A stretch of 64,000 nucleotides of DNA from Rheum nobile (Eukaryota; Streptophyta; Magnoliopsida; Caryophyllales; Polygonaceae). Each line of letters opens with the position of its first letter. Within the stretch, counting starts at the first letter, position 1. Where the stretch lies: contig WOAB01000728.1 in the NCBI GenBank assembly GCA_027886185.1, positions 1,674,001 to 1,738,000 on the forward strand, written 5' to 3'. The position numbers and the translations under genes were made by a program. The notes beneath the pieces were generated by a model that had not been told where the DNA came from, made no database searches, and saw nothing but the letters and a program-made list of their open reading frames with translations. Of this stretch, positions 45,654-56,009 are shown in pieces.

Positions 45654-47177
45654 TGATCGGCACTATTTTGTAGTGCATTTCTAGAGGTTGTTACCAGGTT
45701 TGAGGTGTCAATTGGTTGGATTTAGAGCACAATTGGAGATTATGGAGTTAGAGCGGAGAAGTGTGGTTTTGGTGGTCTAAAGGAGCTAATTGGAGACATC
45801 CAGAGGAAGAGGAGTTGACCACCTGAGGAGATGGCTAATTTCCGAAGAAATTGACGCAGAAGAAAAGAAAACCGCGACCGCGGCTAATTTCGGGAATTAA
45901 TATGGCACTTTGAGAGCAAACCGCGATCGCGGCCCGAAGGCCGCGACCGCGGCCATCACATGAGGCGAAACAGTGAAATTTAATAAAGGCCCGCGTGATT
46001 GCTGGAATTGAAGATGGGCCGTGATAAGGAGAGGCCCACGTGAAGGCTGGAGCCCACGCGTGAAGTGAAGCGAGAAGAAGCGGAGTCAAATTGAAGCTGA
46101 AGAATGGAGCCGTGACGCCGCCATGACATCAGCATGCCGATTTGCTATTGCGGGAATATTGTTGCTGGAGTGGGCTGGCATGTGATGGGCCGTGCAGATG
46201 CTTGGACAAGGTGGGCCGAGAAGCCGAGAATACATACGGGATTATTTTGTCCCCGATCTTGGATTGCTTATTTTTATTATTAATTTTATTATTGTTATTT
46301 TATTAATTTTTACACACTTTTAGAATTAGGTTAAAACAACTTTTAGTTAACCTAGTTGCCAGCAAAAAATAGTTAGACCTAGTTTTCATTCATCGTTGTT
46401 TTTCCCTTTTGCTCAGGCAGACAATTGAAGCCTTTGGATTGATTGGATTGTGAGTTTATTCCTTTACTCTTTCTATGATTGTTTTAATTCTCTCTCGTGC
46501 TTAATCTCATTGATCATATATCGATTCCCCTTGATTTATTGATTAGGAAATCAAATAGATTTTAATAATAGTTCCCTCTAGATTGACAACCTAGAGAAAT
46601 TAGTATTATGCTATTGGTTCCCCTTTTCTATACAACCTGTTGAGATTGTTATTGATCATACTACTAAGGATTAGAGGATACTGGTTGAGAATCTAAATCT
46701 CTAAGTTTGTGTAGAGAATTAATTGCATGCAATTGTATGACTGGTTGCTACACTTGTATGTACCTATCTATTCCTGAATTCATTGTTGCTGTTAGATTAA
46801 ATCTAGAAGGTCTTCTAGGTTATTTGATAGTTTGGGTTATCAGGACTGGTTGGACTGGTAACTAATTCAGAACAGAGATTAGGACTTTCATGAGTATTGA
46901 GGACTAGGAGTAATCAATGATCGATCTATCAATCTAAAGTGTGGATATTTGTTTGGCTGAGCTATTTTCCCAATTTGATTTCAAGTCTTTGTTTTTATTT
47001 ATTTTGTTTATTTATTTTGGTTTTAATCAGCAAACCCCCTTGGTTACTTGTTGGTATACAATTACATCATTGGAATAGTATTTGATTCTCTGTGGGATTC
47101 GACCCTTACTTACCAGACTACATTAGTTGGGTTTGTTTAGGATTATTTTGTTTAGGTGTCACGACAACGCCTTATCA
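45654..47177 (+). repeat. Element B 3' LTR
   Basis: 1524 bp, preceded by the purine tract GCATGGGGGATT and followed by the second CAACC. It has six extra bases (CGCGGC-type) in the GACCGCGG block relative to the 5' copy. Confidence 0.95.
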
Positions 47178-47182
47178 CAACC

Positions 47183-47771
47183 CTTGTTCATTGTATGAAG
47201 ATCTTGATTGTTGTTGATCATGTGTTGTTATCTCCAAGTGATTTGATCTCTACAAGCCCCCAGCCCAAGCTTGATTCCATACTCAACTCGCCACCTCATT
47301 CATATCATCGGCCATTGTCCACAAATTTCATGAGTATTGGTAAGGCAAGCTAGTGTGACATTGCTTTGTTGAGTCTCCTAAACACTTGTCCTTGTGTCTT
47401 TGTTGTGTCTTCCACCGTGTTTTTCCTTTGTTGTGTTTTGGTTCGTTGCTTGAGCTACTTGTGTTCTGTCGTGCTTGAGCCCAATTGTGTGTCTTCTTTT
47501 GAGTCCATTTCCAAGCTTCCATACACACATTTAGCTCAACCAAACTGCCGCGCACCACATCTTAAGTCCAAGAGCAACTCATTGGAGGTTTAGTGCCGCC
47601 TAAGTTCACTAAGGCTCATGTGAATTTTTTGTCCCACTCAAGGCAGCTTCACTTCCCAAAAGCTTGCATCGACATCAACAAGAGAGTGAGCGATCAAACA
47701 CACGAGAGTAAACACTTGTGAGGATGTTTTGATTTCACTAACTTTAACTTGTTTCTTGGAGTTTATTGATC
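47183..47771 (+). other. Element A leader, second part
   Basis: Continuation of element A's untranslated leader after B, up to the gag ATG at 47772. Its open stretches are pyrimidine-rich and low-complexity; no gene supported. Confidence 0.65.
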
Positions 47772-48146
47772 ATGTCTCATACAGGAAGTCCAGCACTTGA
47801 ACAAGGGTCTGACACCGTGCCACCCAAGGTGTTCAACATGCTTAAGACAATGTCGGACAACATTGCTCTTTTGACCAACCGGATGGTGGCATTGGAGACA
47901 AGAGCGCACGAGCCTGCATCCGTGCCTCTTGGCATCCAAACTGAGCAGGGAGGCCCCTCCAACACCGAGCCCCTCTATGCGCGCCAAGTGCCCATAGCCG
48001 CCAACTCCCCCCGGCGTGGAGATAGGCCTAATGCTCCTAACCATTTTAATGGATTTCAGGGAATTCCAAGGCGTGCCTATCATGAGGAGCCAATGCGTGT
48101 CTATGAAGAGGAAGAGGAGTTAGAATATGACGAATGGGAGCAAGTG
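47772..48146 (+). pseudogene. Element A gag, N-terminal part
   Basis: Frame from ATG 47772 (MSHTGSPALEQGSDTVPP) through a coiled segment (MLKTMSDNIALLTNRMVALE) to an acidic stretch (YEEEEELEYDEWEQ). It is cut by element C. The frame continues without shift at 61728 once C and one AAGTG are removed. Confidence 0.8.
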
Positions 48147-49063
48147 TGATGTGTTCTTGCCTCCGATGACAAGTTGAATTGTCAAGGTGACACCTTTGGA
48201 TCTAGTCTTGGTTGGGAAGTCACTCGGCACTGGCAAGTCTGCCGTGGAACGCGGTGTTGGTGATGGTTTGCGAGCGGGAGATCGCGATGACTGTTGTGAT
48301 GGAAACGGTGGAAGCAATGAATGGGATAAATAGATAGCGGTGGCGGAAGCGATGTGATGAGGGATAGATGACTTGAAAAAGACAAGTCTTTGGGTGTCGT
48401 AGCGTCGACTGCGGAGGAACGGAGATGCAAAGGAAGACTTGGCTTGAAAGATCAAGCGGTTGACATAGCATCGGCGGCGGAGGGAATGGGGATGCGAAGA
48501 TAGAGGGTGACGTCCGATCAAGGGAAGGAGGATAAACACTCTACTTGAAACCTTGATTAAAATTGAACATAAGAAAATAACAAGAACAAGGGAGGCTTTA
48601 AATAGTCAATGTATCTCGGCCAAGACCTAATGGGCTTGGGCCGAAACGAGCCTAAGGGCGAGCCCATGCAAGCATGCAAAAGGCACAAACCCTAAAAGAT
48701 AGAAAGACTATAAAAGGAAACTATCTAAAATAAAGCTGGAAATACCAAATATAGAAAATGTCTTAAAGAACGCATTAAATGAGTACAAACACCGCGAGGA
48801 ACAACGACTAAGGGTCGATGGCCTCGCGAGTGGGTGCACGCGATGTTGGCTCTGAAGAACGCGTTGTTTCGATGTCGATGGTGGCGAGGACGACGAGTCT
48901 TGGGTTGGCGTCTGGGCTTCCTTGGCTAGCGACGGTGCGTGCGACAAGTGACGCGACGGCTGCGACGATGGCCTTGGACCTAGACCTTGTCACTGGGCCC
49001 TCTGAGCGTAGGCTCATGGCTTCTTCCTCATCTTGGGCCGTCATGGGAGGCAGGGTCACATCA
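48147..49063 (-). repeat. Element C 3' LTR
   Basis: Ends of the LTR are the inverted heptamer TGATGTG/CACATCA. The pol frame continues into it and stops at 48808, encoding EGPVTRSRSKAIVAAVASL, so about 255 bp of the LTR are coding in the 3' copy. Confidence 0.93.
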
Positions 49064-49457
49064 CCCTCCCCCACTTGGCTGTAAAGCGTCCCCGCTTCAC
49101 CATCATCAAACTCTGGCTCAACATATGGAGTCAAGTCCGCCACGTTGAAGGACGCATGGACTCCAAAATCAGGTGGGAGCTCGAGTTGATATGCATTGTC
49201 CCCTATGGCTTTGATCACGCGGAATGGGCCATCTCCACGTGGTGCCAACTTGTGCTTACGCCGCGAGGGGAACCTTTCTTTTCGCATGTGCACCCAGACG
49301 AGATCCCCAGGTGCAAAAACGACGCGGCGTCGGCCAGTGTTCTTCTGGGAGGCATACTGTGCGGCCCTTCTCTCCAATTGGTCCATGGTCCGTCGATGGA
49401 GCTCTTGGACCTGCTCAGCGCGATTGGCGGCGGAGACATGCACTGGGTCTCGCAGTG
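48808..49457 (-). pseudogene. Element C integrase C-terminus and pol tail
   Basis: The frame continues directly from the integrase part at 52532 when the MITE and one GTCGCGGC are removed. It contains ELHRRTMDQLE, FAPGDLVWVHMRKERFP and the GPF/Y module (GDGPFRVIKAIGDNAYQLEL), then LTPYVEPEFDD and the GPVTRSRSKA tail. No chromodomain is visible after GPF/Y. Ends at 48808 inside the LTR. Confidence 0.88.
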
Positions 49458-49753
49458 GTCGCGGCTAGGGCTGAGCACGGGCCGACTGAACCAAACCTGA
49501 ACCCGAACCCGACCCGAAAAACCCGAACCCACATTACTTCGGTTCGGGTTTCAGTCTGACCTTTTTAGTGTTTCAATTTGGGTTCGGTTCGGGTTTCGGG
49601 TTTTAGCCTAGTTTTGCCTTTTTTTCTTCTTCGAGGGTTGTTTAGCCCGAACCCAAACCAAACCCGAAGAATTCGGTTCGGTCTTCGGTCCCGTGTTTTT
49701 GGGGTTTCGGGTTTCAGGCTTTTCGGGTTCAGGTCGGTTCGGGTCGGGTTCTG

Positions 49754-52501
49754 TGTAATACCCCTTAATTTTTAGTAAGGATATTTGGGTAATTTTTTCC
49801 ATCCTTCGTTCGATAATTTTTTCGCTTTCAGTGGAGTTTGGATTTTCAGTAATATCCATGATCTCCGAAATAATTTCCTGAGTGGTATAAAATACATTCG
49901 ATGTATTTTCGGGACTTAGAATATTTGTTTGGATACAAACATATAATTTCCGGGGTTTAAAACCCATATCCAATCTTATCCTCTCCTGCAATCTTATCCA
50001 TGTGCGCTGCAATCTTTCCTCCTGCGTGCAACTTGCCCAAATTTGTCGGGGAAGTGGCACCCGATTTTAATTCCTGCATGCGTGGTCGGGGGCTGGTCGG
50101 GGCTTCTCCTGGAGCTATTTAAGGAGCTCGTTGGAGAAGCTTAAATCACACCATCACTCCTTCCTCTCAGTTGTCCTTCCCGCCGGCGACCCAAGGTCTG
50201 GCGAGCTCCTCCTCCTTCCCGCCGGCGAGAGCTCCTATGCCTTGTTGTTGTTGTTGTGTTGCCGTGCTTCGCCAAGCTCCGCCGAGCTTCTCCGTCGAGC
50301 CATTGCCGTTCGTGTCCGCCGGTGAGCACGACCCCGGTTGATGACTACCGCCTCCCTCCCCTGGTTCGGACCGCGATGACAAGCTCCGTGACTGCCGAGT
50401 TGTGCTGCTCTGCCGCTGCTAGCTGATGCCCTCCCGACGGCGAGGACGAGGTGGACGTCGGCGAAGACAACCCCGATGAGCTGCGGGCCACTGCTGAGGT
50501 TCGCTACTGTGGCCGAGGTCTACTGTTCGCCGAGTTGGAGGTGTTGCTGCTTCTGCCGCCGGCGACGACGGAGCTGCGCTGCTGTCGAACCACCGTCGTG
50601 CCCCCGATCTACTGTTATTGAAGCTGTTGTCCGAGTTACTGCTGTAGCCGGCGCTGCTATGGCCCTTTCCCGGAGACGAGCGTCCTCACCGGCGAGAGCT
50701 CCCCTGCTTGTATTGTTGTTATTGCAGTCGGGAAGAAGGCAGGGTAGAAGATGGGTTGAAGAAGGAGGAATAGTGAAGGTGGGCCCCTCCCTTGTTAATT
50801 AATTTGTTGTTGGGCCGAGAAGCCCAAGTTCCATTCCGTCCAGATTTGACCCGAAATTATTCGAGCGTTAGAACGTGATCTGCTGGGTCGCGTGTGGACC
50901 CGTAATCTGCTCGAGCTATCTGAAGCATAACCCATATCCTCGGAAAGGATATCTTCAATAGTCGTCTCGTCTAGATTCATCGCCGAATCTACTCCAGGCA
51001 AGTGGCGGTTCGCTCTTGCTCATCATTCCATATTTCAATTAATTATCAATTGTTTAGTTGTTAATTAATTTGGGATGATTTAACTGTTTCGTTGGGATTA
51101 ATTTTATTAAATGATATGATTAAAAGGTGATATTATAATAGGTTGTATATCTGTTAGAACAACGCTATTATATATATATTGATATGATTAATTATAGATA
51201 TTATGATAGGTTGTATATTGTTAGAACAATGCTATTTTATCTGTTATTGGCCGCGATGGCTTTGTTGTGAATTATTACTGTGTTGAACTGTTTAGTTAGC
51301 ACGAGTATTCATAGGAACGCTAATGTGTATCTCATTGCGAGTGCTAGTCGTTTCTTGATAACCTGGTGGTTAGGATTTAGTTTCTACCATCCTTCTCTGG
51401 TCGTGACCATACCCTTACTCAGGGTTTGTGCACACAGCTGGTGCCGCTTGTAGGGATTTAGTTCCCGACTCCGTTGTTTGGGATTTAGTTCCCGAGGGAT
51501 TTCGTTCCCGATTCGACTTTAGGGATTTAGTTCCCGAGTCAATTTCGCCTTAGGGATTTAGTTCCCGACGGTATCTCTTTATCCTGAGGGATGAGAGAAT
51601 CTAAAAGCTTATAACGTGATGTGCGTTTTGGAATTTAAAATGAGATAAGTGATTTAGTGCACATGATTAATATACCCTTTGACGAGTAGTACAACTAGGC
51701 AATAGTGCAGCTAGGAAAGCTCGTCTTGACTTTGATCAGAGTAAAGTTCTCTTTCCAATCTGGATTCGCTTTGAGCGGTGAGGTTGGTCGTGAGCCGAAA
51801 CATCAAGTCGTTTTTGAACGCTTGTATGATTATTTATGTTCCCCAACATTTGTCATGTTTCCGTTAAGGCTCATTTCGTTGGAGTCTTCTTTTGGGATTG
51901 ATTGCTGTGAGACTCGGTCTCCAGAATCTTCTCTTGATCATGTCTTTTTATGTATTCTAGTAGAAGTATGGTGGTTGACTATCGTCATCGGTTGTTATTC
52001 GAGAAACGATGAGTCTAACCTAATACGACTACTTCAAACCACTCTGCTTTGTACCCTTGCATAGTCTTTCATTAGACTAACCAACCGTAATTGTTCTCTG
52101 CATGGTTGGCTGGTGTCATCCGTTCGATTCGGCACATCAGATAAGTTGTCATCCCGTGAAGGCTAGAGCGACTATGGACGCAAACGATGTTTTTGATAAG
52201 TTTATTCAGGTTGAGATCCTTGACGAGTGATCATTGCGATCAAGACCCTTTTGTTGGTTATTTAAAGTCTTCCGTTGTGTTCAATATATCTTGTATTAAG
52301 TCTTCCGCTGTATTTTGGTTGTCTTTCGGATTATGGATGTAATGCCGATACAATGATTTTAAATGAAAGTTGTGATATTTTGTATCATAATTGTTGTTTG
52401 ATGATTTATATCAACTGGTAAAGCCTTGGGTGACATCGGACAGAACGTCTGAGGTCACTGGCGGTAATGCCTTTCCAAGGGAATATTTTGGGGGTGTTAC
52501 A
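49754..52501 (+). mobile_element. Solo LTR S1, 2748 bp, in the hAT MITE
   Basis: Tips TGTAATACCCC and GGGGTGTTACA, with 5-bp duplication TTCTG on both sides (49749-49753 and 52502-52506). No retroviral-type coding sequence is inside. GC-rich 50150-50780 has open stretches on both strands that look like composition effects. Related throughout to S2 (56010-58290), for instance CTTACTCAGGGTT and ACCTTGGG/CCTCAGACG-type blocks. A gypsy LTR is likely from tips and length. Confidence 0.88.
51452..51572 (+). repeat. GGGATTTAGTTCCCGA array in S1
   Basis: Five copies of GGGATTT(A/C)(G)TTCCCGA at 16-40 base spacing (about 51455, 51480, 51501, 51523, 51553). Each unit is a mini-hairpin (GGGA/TTCCC). 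Confidence 0.9.
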
Positions 52502-52531
52502 TTCTGGCCTGTGCTCACCCCTAGTCGCGGC

Positions 52532-54669
52532 GACAAATCTAGTGGTGTCAAGGGGTTCATGCCATACACCACTTCGAAAGGTGTCAACTTGGTCGACGTG
52601 TGCCTGCATCTATTGTAACAAAACTCGACAAGTGATAGTAAGTCCTCCCAACGCCTAGGGTTGGCTTTGAGCATTGTGCGAAGGAGGGCTCCTAGAGTTC
52701 TATTCATGACCTCCGTTTGGCCATCGGTTTGGGGGTGGTAGCTAGTGGAAAATAGGAGTTTGGTTCCTAGCTTACCCCAAAGAGTTCTCCAAAAATGACC
52801 AACGAACTTAGAATCCCTATCACTCACTATGGTACGCGGGACTCCATGAAGACGCACCACATGCTCAAAGAATAGATCGGCAATCTCACTAGCACTATGG
52901 GTTGTCTTACAAGCTATAAAATGTGCCATCTTAGAAAATCTATCTACGACCACAAAAATAGAGTCTTTACCTCGTCTAGAGAGGGGCAAACTCGTGATGA
53001 AATCTATAGACAAATCTTCCCAGGGAGCACTCGGAATGGGCAAAGGAGTGTAGAGGCCATGAGGATTAGATCTAGCTTTGGCTCTCTGGCAAGTCACACA
53101 ACTTCTACAAAACCTAGTCACTTGGTGGGTTATCTTAGGCCAAAAGAAATGCTCTCTTAACGCGGCCAAGGTCTTACTAATCCCAAAGTGTCCACGACTC
53201 TCGTGTGCTTCCTGGATCAAAAGGAGCCTAATGGAATACCTAGGGATGCAAAGGCGACTAGCCTTGTATAAATAACCTTCAGAAAGGAAATAGGACTCAA
53301 ACTCACGCGATCTCAGGCAATGCTCTAGAATAGGGGCAAAGAAAGGATCACTAGCATATAATTCCTTAATCAAAGCAAAACCCAAAATTTTAGTTTGCAC
53401 ATGAGTCAAGAGAACATACCTTCGAGATAATGCATCAGCAACAATGTTCTCATTTCCTTTCTTGTGAACGACGACATAAGGAAATGTCTCCAGAAACTCC
53501 ACCCAACGAGCATGGCGTCGATTGAGGTGGGCTTGACTCTTCAAGTAGCTCAACGCGGCGTGGTCGCTGTGGATGACAAATTCACGCGGCCAAAGGTAAT
53601 GTTGCCAAGTCTTGAGCACGCGTATGAGGACATACAACTCTTTGTCGTAGGTGGGGTAATTTAGTGTGTCCCCTGTGAGCTTCTCACTGAAATATGCAAT
53701 GGGCCTCTTCTCTTGGTGTAGCAAACCACCAATGCCTATGTCTGAGGCATCACACTCCACCTCGAAGTGTTTGTTGAAATCGGGAAGCTGGAGCAAAGGT
53801 GCTTGGCACAAGGCCTTCTTCAAAGCCGAGAAGGCTTTTTCATGGGGCTCAAGCCACAAAACTGTGATGCCCTTCTTTGTCAACTCATGTAGTGGCACGG
53901 CAATGGAGGAGAAGTCGCGAACAAAACGCCTATAAAATCTTGCGAGGCCGAGAAAGCTTCGCACCTGTGTCGGTGTCGTAGGTGTTGGCCACTCTTTGAT
54001 GGCCGCGATCTTCTCTTCGTCGATGCGTAAACCATCACTACTCACAATATAGCCCAGAAAGTTGGTTGACACGGAGCAAAAGGAGCACTTGGCCAGATTG
54101 GCGAATAGGCTCTCGCGTCGAAGGCATTCGAGCACAAGTCGAAGGTGATCAACAAGCTCTTCCAGGCTCCGTGAATACACAAGGATGTCATCGAAATAAA
54201 TGACAACAAACTTGTCAAGGAAGGTTCTCAAGACGTGGTTCATCACGCGCATGAAGGTGTTGGGCGCGTTCGTGAGCCCAAATGGCATGACAAGCCACTC
54301 GTAGAGCCCATACTTCGTCTTGAACGCGGTCTTTCATTCATCACCTTCTTTCATCCTGATCTGGTGATAACCACTCTTAAAATCAATCTTGGAGAAAAGT
54401 GTGGCGCCATGAAGTTCATCAAGCATATCGTCAAGGCGTAGAATAGGATGCCTATACTTGACTGTGATCTGGTTTATCGCGCGACAATCAACACACATTC
54501 TCCATGTACCATCTTTCTTGGGCACAAGGATCACATGCACTGCACAAGGGGAGAGAGATTCCCTTACGTAGCCGCGATCCAACAACTCTTGCACTTGGCG
54601 TTGTAGCTCTTTGGTCTCTTCTGGGCCAACTCTATACACAGCGCGATTGAGCAAGGAAGCACCTGGCAC
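52532..54669 (-). pseudogene. Element C reverse transcriptase, RNase H and integrase
   Basis: One minus-strand frame with a single stop (54334-54336, TGA for the Trp before KTAF). RT shows YVRESLSPCAV, WRMCVDCRAIN, FSKIDFKSGYHQI, MPFGLTNAP and the YFDD active site (about 54190). RNase H shows ECDASDIGIGGLL and VIHSDHAALSYLK. The integrase has the zinc-binding H-H-C-C segment (ESRGHFGISKT to CRSCVTCQRAK, about 53220-53070) and a DDE core with SIDFITSLP, TIVSDRDSKF and DGQTEVMNRTLG. The order RT-RH-IN is diagnostic of Ty3/gypsy. It copies and inserts the element. The nearest upstream stop is TAG at 54679. The C-terminus is displaced to 49457 by the MITE. Confidence 0.93.
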
Positions 54670-54678
54670 AAGGTCAAT

Positions 54679-56004
54679 CTAGTGCTCAATGCCTCTCAGT
54701 GGAGGTAATCCTTGTGGCAACTCATCAGGAAAGACATCGTCGAACGCGGCGAGCAAGGTCGCGATGACAGGCGGCATCGACGCGGCAGTTGACGATTCAG
54801 GGATGCAAGGAGTTGGCACAAGCAGAAAGCATGGGGCTTTGCCAGTCAAACACGCAGTGAGGTCACTGGCCCTGGCTAACAGAATGCATTGCTCACATTT
54901 GCCTTGTAAAGGACGCGTCTGGGGCAACGGATCGACAAACTTTGTCGATGGCGAGGCGCTTCTCGAAGTTTGTGTGGCACTTGGTGTCCCAGCTATGGCG
55001 TTGTGTTTCTTCTTGCCAGTGCGTGGTGGAGACGAAGTGTGGCCAGATGTGGAGGAGTTTTGCTTCTGGAGTGCCTCTAGACACTCGTTTGACCTAGTAG
55101 ACGCGGCCTCTATGGCCTTCTGGCGATCGCGTTCAACCTGGTCCTGCAAGATCTCATGGGGAGACATTGGATGCAAAGTGACGCGCTTCCTGTGGTAATT
55201 GAACATATAAGTGTTCAAATAGCCATCATGGAGCACGCGCCTGTCGAATTGCCATGGGCGCCCAAGAAAAATATGGGTGGCGTCCATTGCAATGACATCA
55301 CAGAGTATAGAATCACAGTATTGGCCTATGGAAAATGAAATTAAACATTGGCGAGATACTGTGTTACCTGGACTAGATGATATCCATTGGAGGGCATAAG
55401 GCTGGGGATGAGGCGTCGTGGGCAACTTGAAGTGTGTCACGACCTTCTCATTGACAATATTAGCACATGATCCTCCATCAACTATAACACTCAAGGAAGC
55501 TGTCTGGACGAGAGCTCTTGTGTGGAACAAGTTCTTGCGTTGATCGCGTAAGGTGGCTTCCTTGACTGTGAGGAGACGACGCATCACCAAGCTCAATGGT
55601 GTGCCCGCGTGCAGTGAAGCGGGTTCGCAGTCATAGGCGTCTACCTCTTCTTCGATACCTTCATCGATGGCCTCTAGGGTTTGCTCATCGTCGTCGCATG
55701 ACTCGTAGCCGGCGGCGGCCGTGGAGAACAAGACCTTTCGAGCGTTTGTGCAATCTTTCTTATAGTGGCCTCGTCCACCACACTTGTAACACTCGACGTC
55801 GCACGCGCGATCTGTGCTCACTGGAGCTTGTCGTGGTGTGTTCTGGCGCGGCACAGTTCTTGGCGGTAGTGGCTTTGCCTTGGGGGCTTGGCTTGACGCG
55901 GTTGTGGTAGATGCACTAGGGCGAACATTAGTAGAAGGTAATCCACTAGGGTTAGAAGAATACCTTTGTTGACCACTGGAATATGTGTAAGACTTTCGGC
56001 GAGA
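54679..56004 (-). pseudogene. Element C gag C-terminus, CCHC knuckle and protease
   Basis: The frame runs out of solo LTR S2 at 56009 and reads SRRKSYTYSSGQQRYSS, a Ser/Pro-rich stretch, the knuckle CYKCGGRGHYKKDC (55791-55750), an acidic segment and a retropepsin with SVIVDGGSCANIVNE (about 55480) and IFLGRPWQFDRRVLHDG. A Ser-rich linker then leads to FDDVFPDELPQGLPPLRGIEH at the RT boundary, where TAG (54679-54681) replaces the conserved Gln. Confidence 0.9.
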
Positions 56005-56009
56005 GATTT

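Larger units (their letters stand above)
41463..47177 (+). mobile_element. Non-autonomous Athila-like LTR element B
   Basis: Two 1.5-kb LTRs (TGATCGGC...CTTATCA) with a 5-bp duplication CAACC on both sides (41458-41462 and 47178-47182). The primer site TGGCGCCGTTGTCGGGGA is the Athila/Tat type. The interior of about 2.7 kb carries one ORF (gag linker plus protease) and non-coding DNA with GGGAGGCAACCC and GTTTAAGCATGGGGG motifs typical of that lineage. Reverse transcriptase, RNase H and integrase are absent, so it must be mobilised by a relative. About 30 LTR differences (about 2%) make it among the youngest insertions here. Confidence 0.93.
49466..52523. mobile_element. hAT-type MITE, about 305 bp, split by a solo LTR
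   Basis: Tips TAGGG(C/G)TGAGCAC are inverted at both ends, with an 8-bp target duplication GTCGCGGC on both sides (49458-49465 and 52524-52531). TIR and duplication length are hAT hallmarks. The MITE proper is 49466-49753 plus 52507-52523. The interior is made of GGGTTCGGGTTT / AACCCGAACCC units. It inserted into the integrase region of element C. Confidence 0.93.

Noticed and set aside
48120..49559. Several overlapping open stretches on both strands in element C's 3' LTR and integrase tail
   Set aside because: Only the minus-strand pol frame (48808-49457) has domain content; the rest are shadows of GC-rich LTR sequence, repeated in the other LTR at 60651-61782.
50131..50802. Open stretches with Ala/Arg/Pro-rich translations in solo LTR S1
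   Set aside because: They lie wholly inside an LTR bounded by a perfect TSD, show no family motif, and exist in competing frames because of GC-rich composition.
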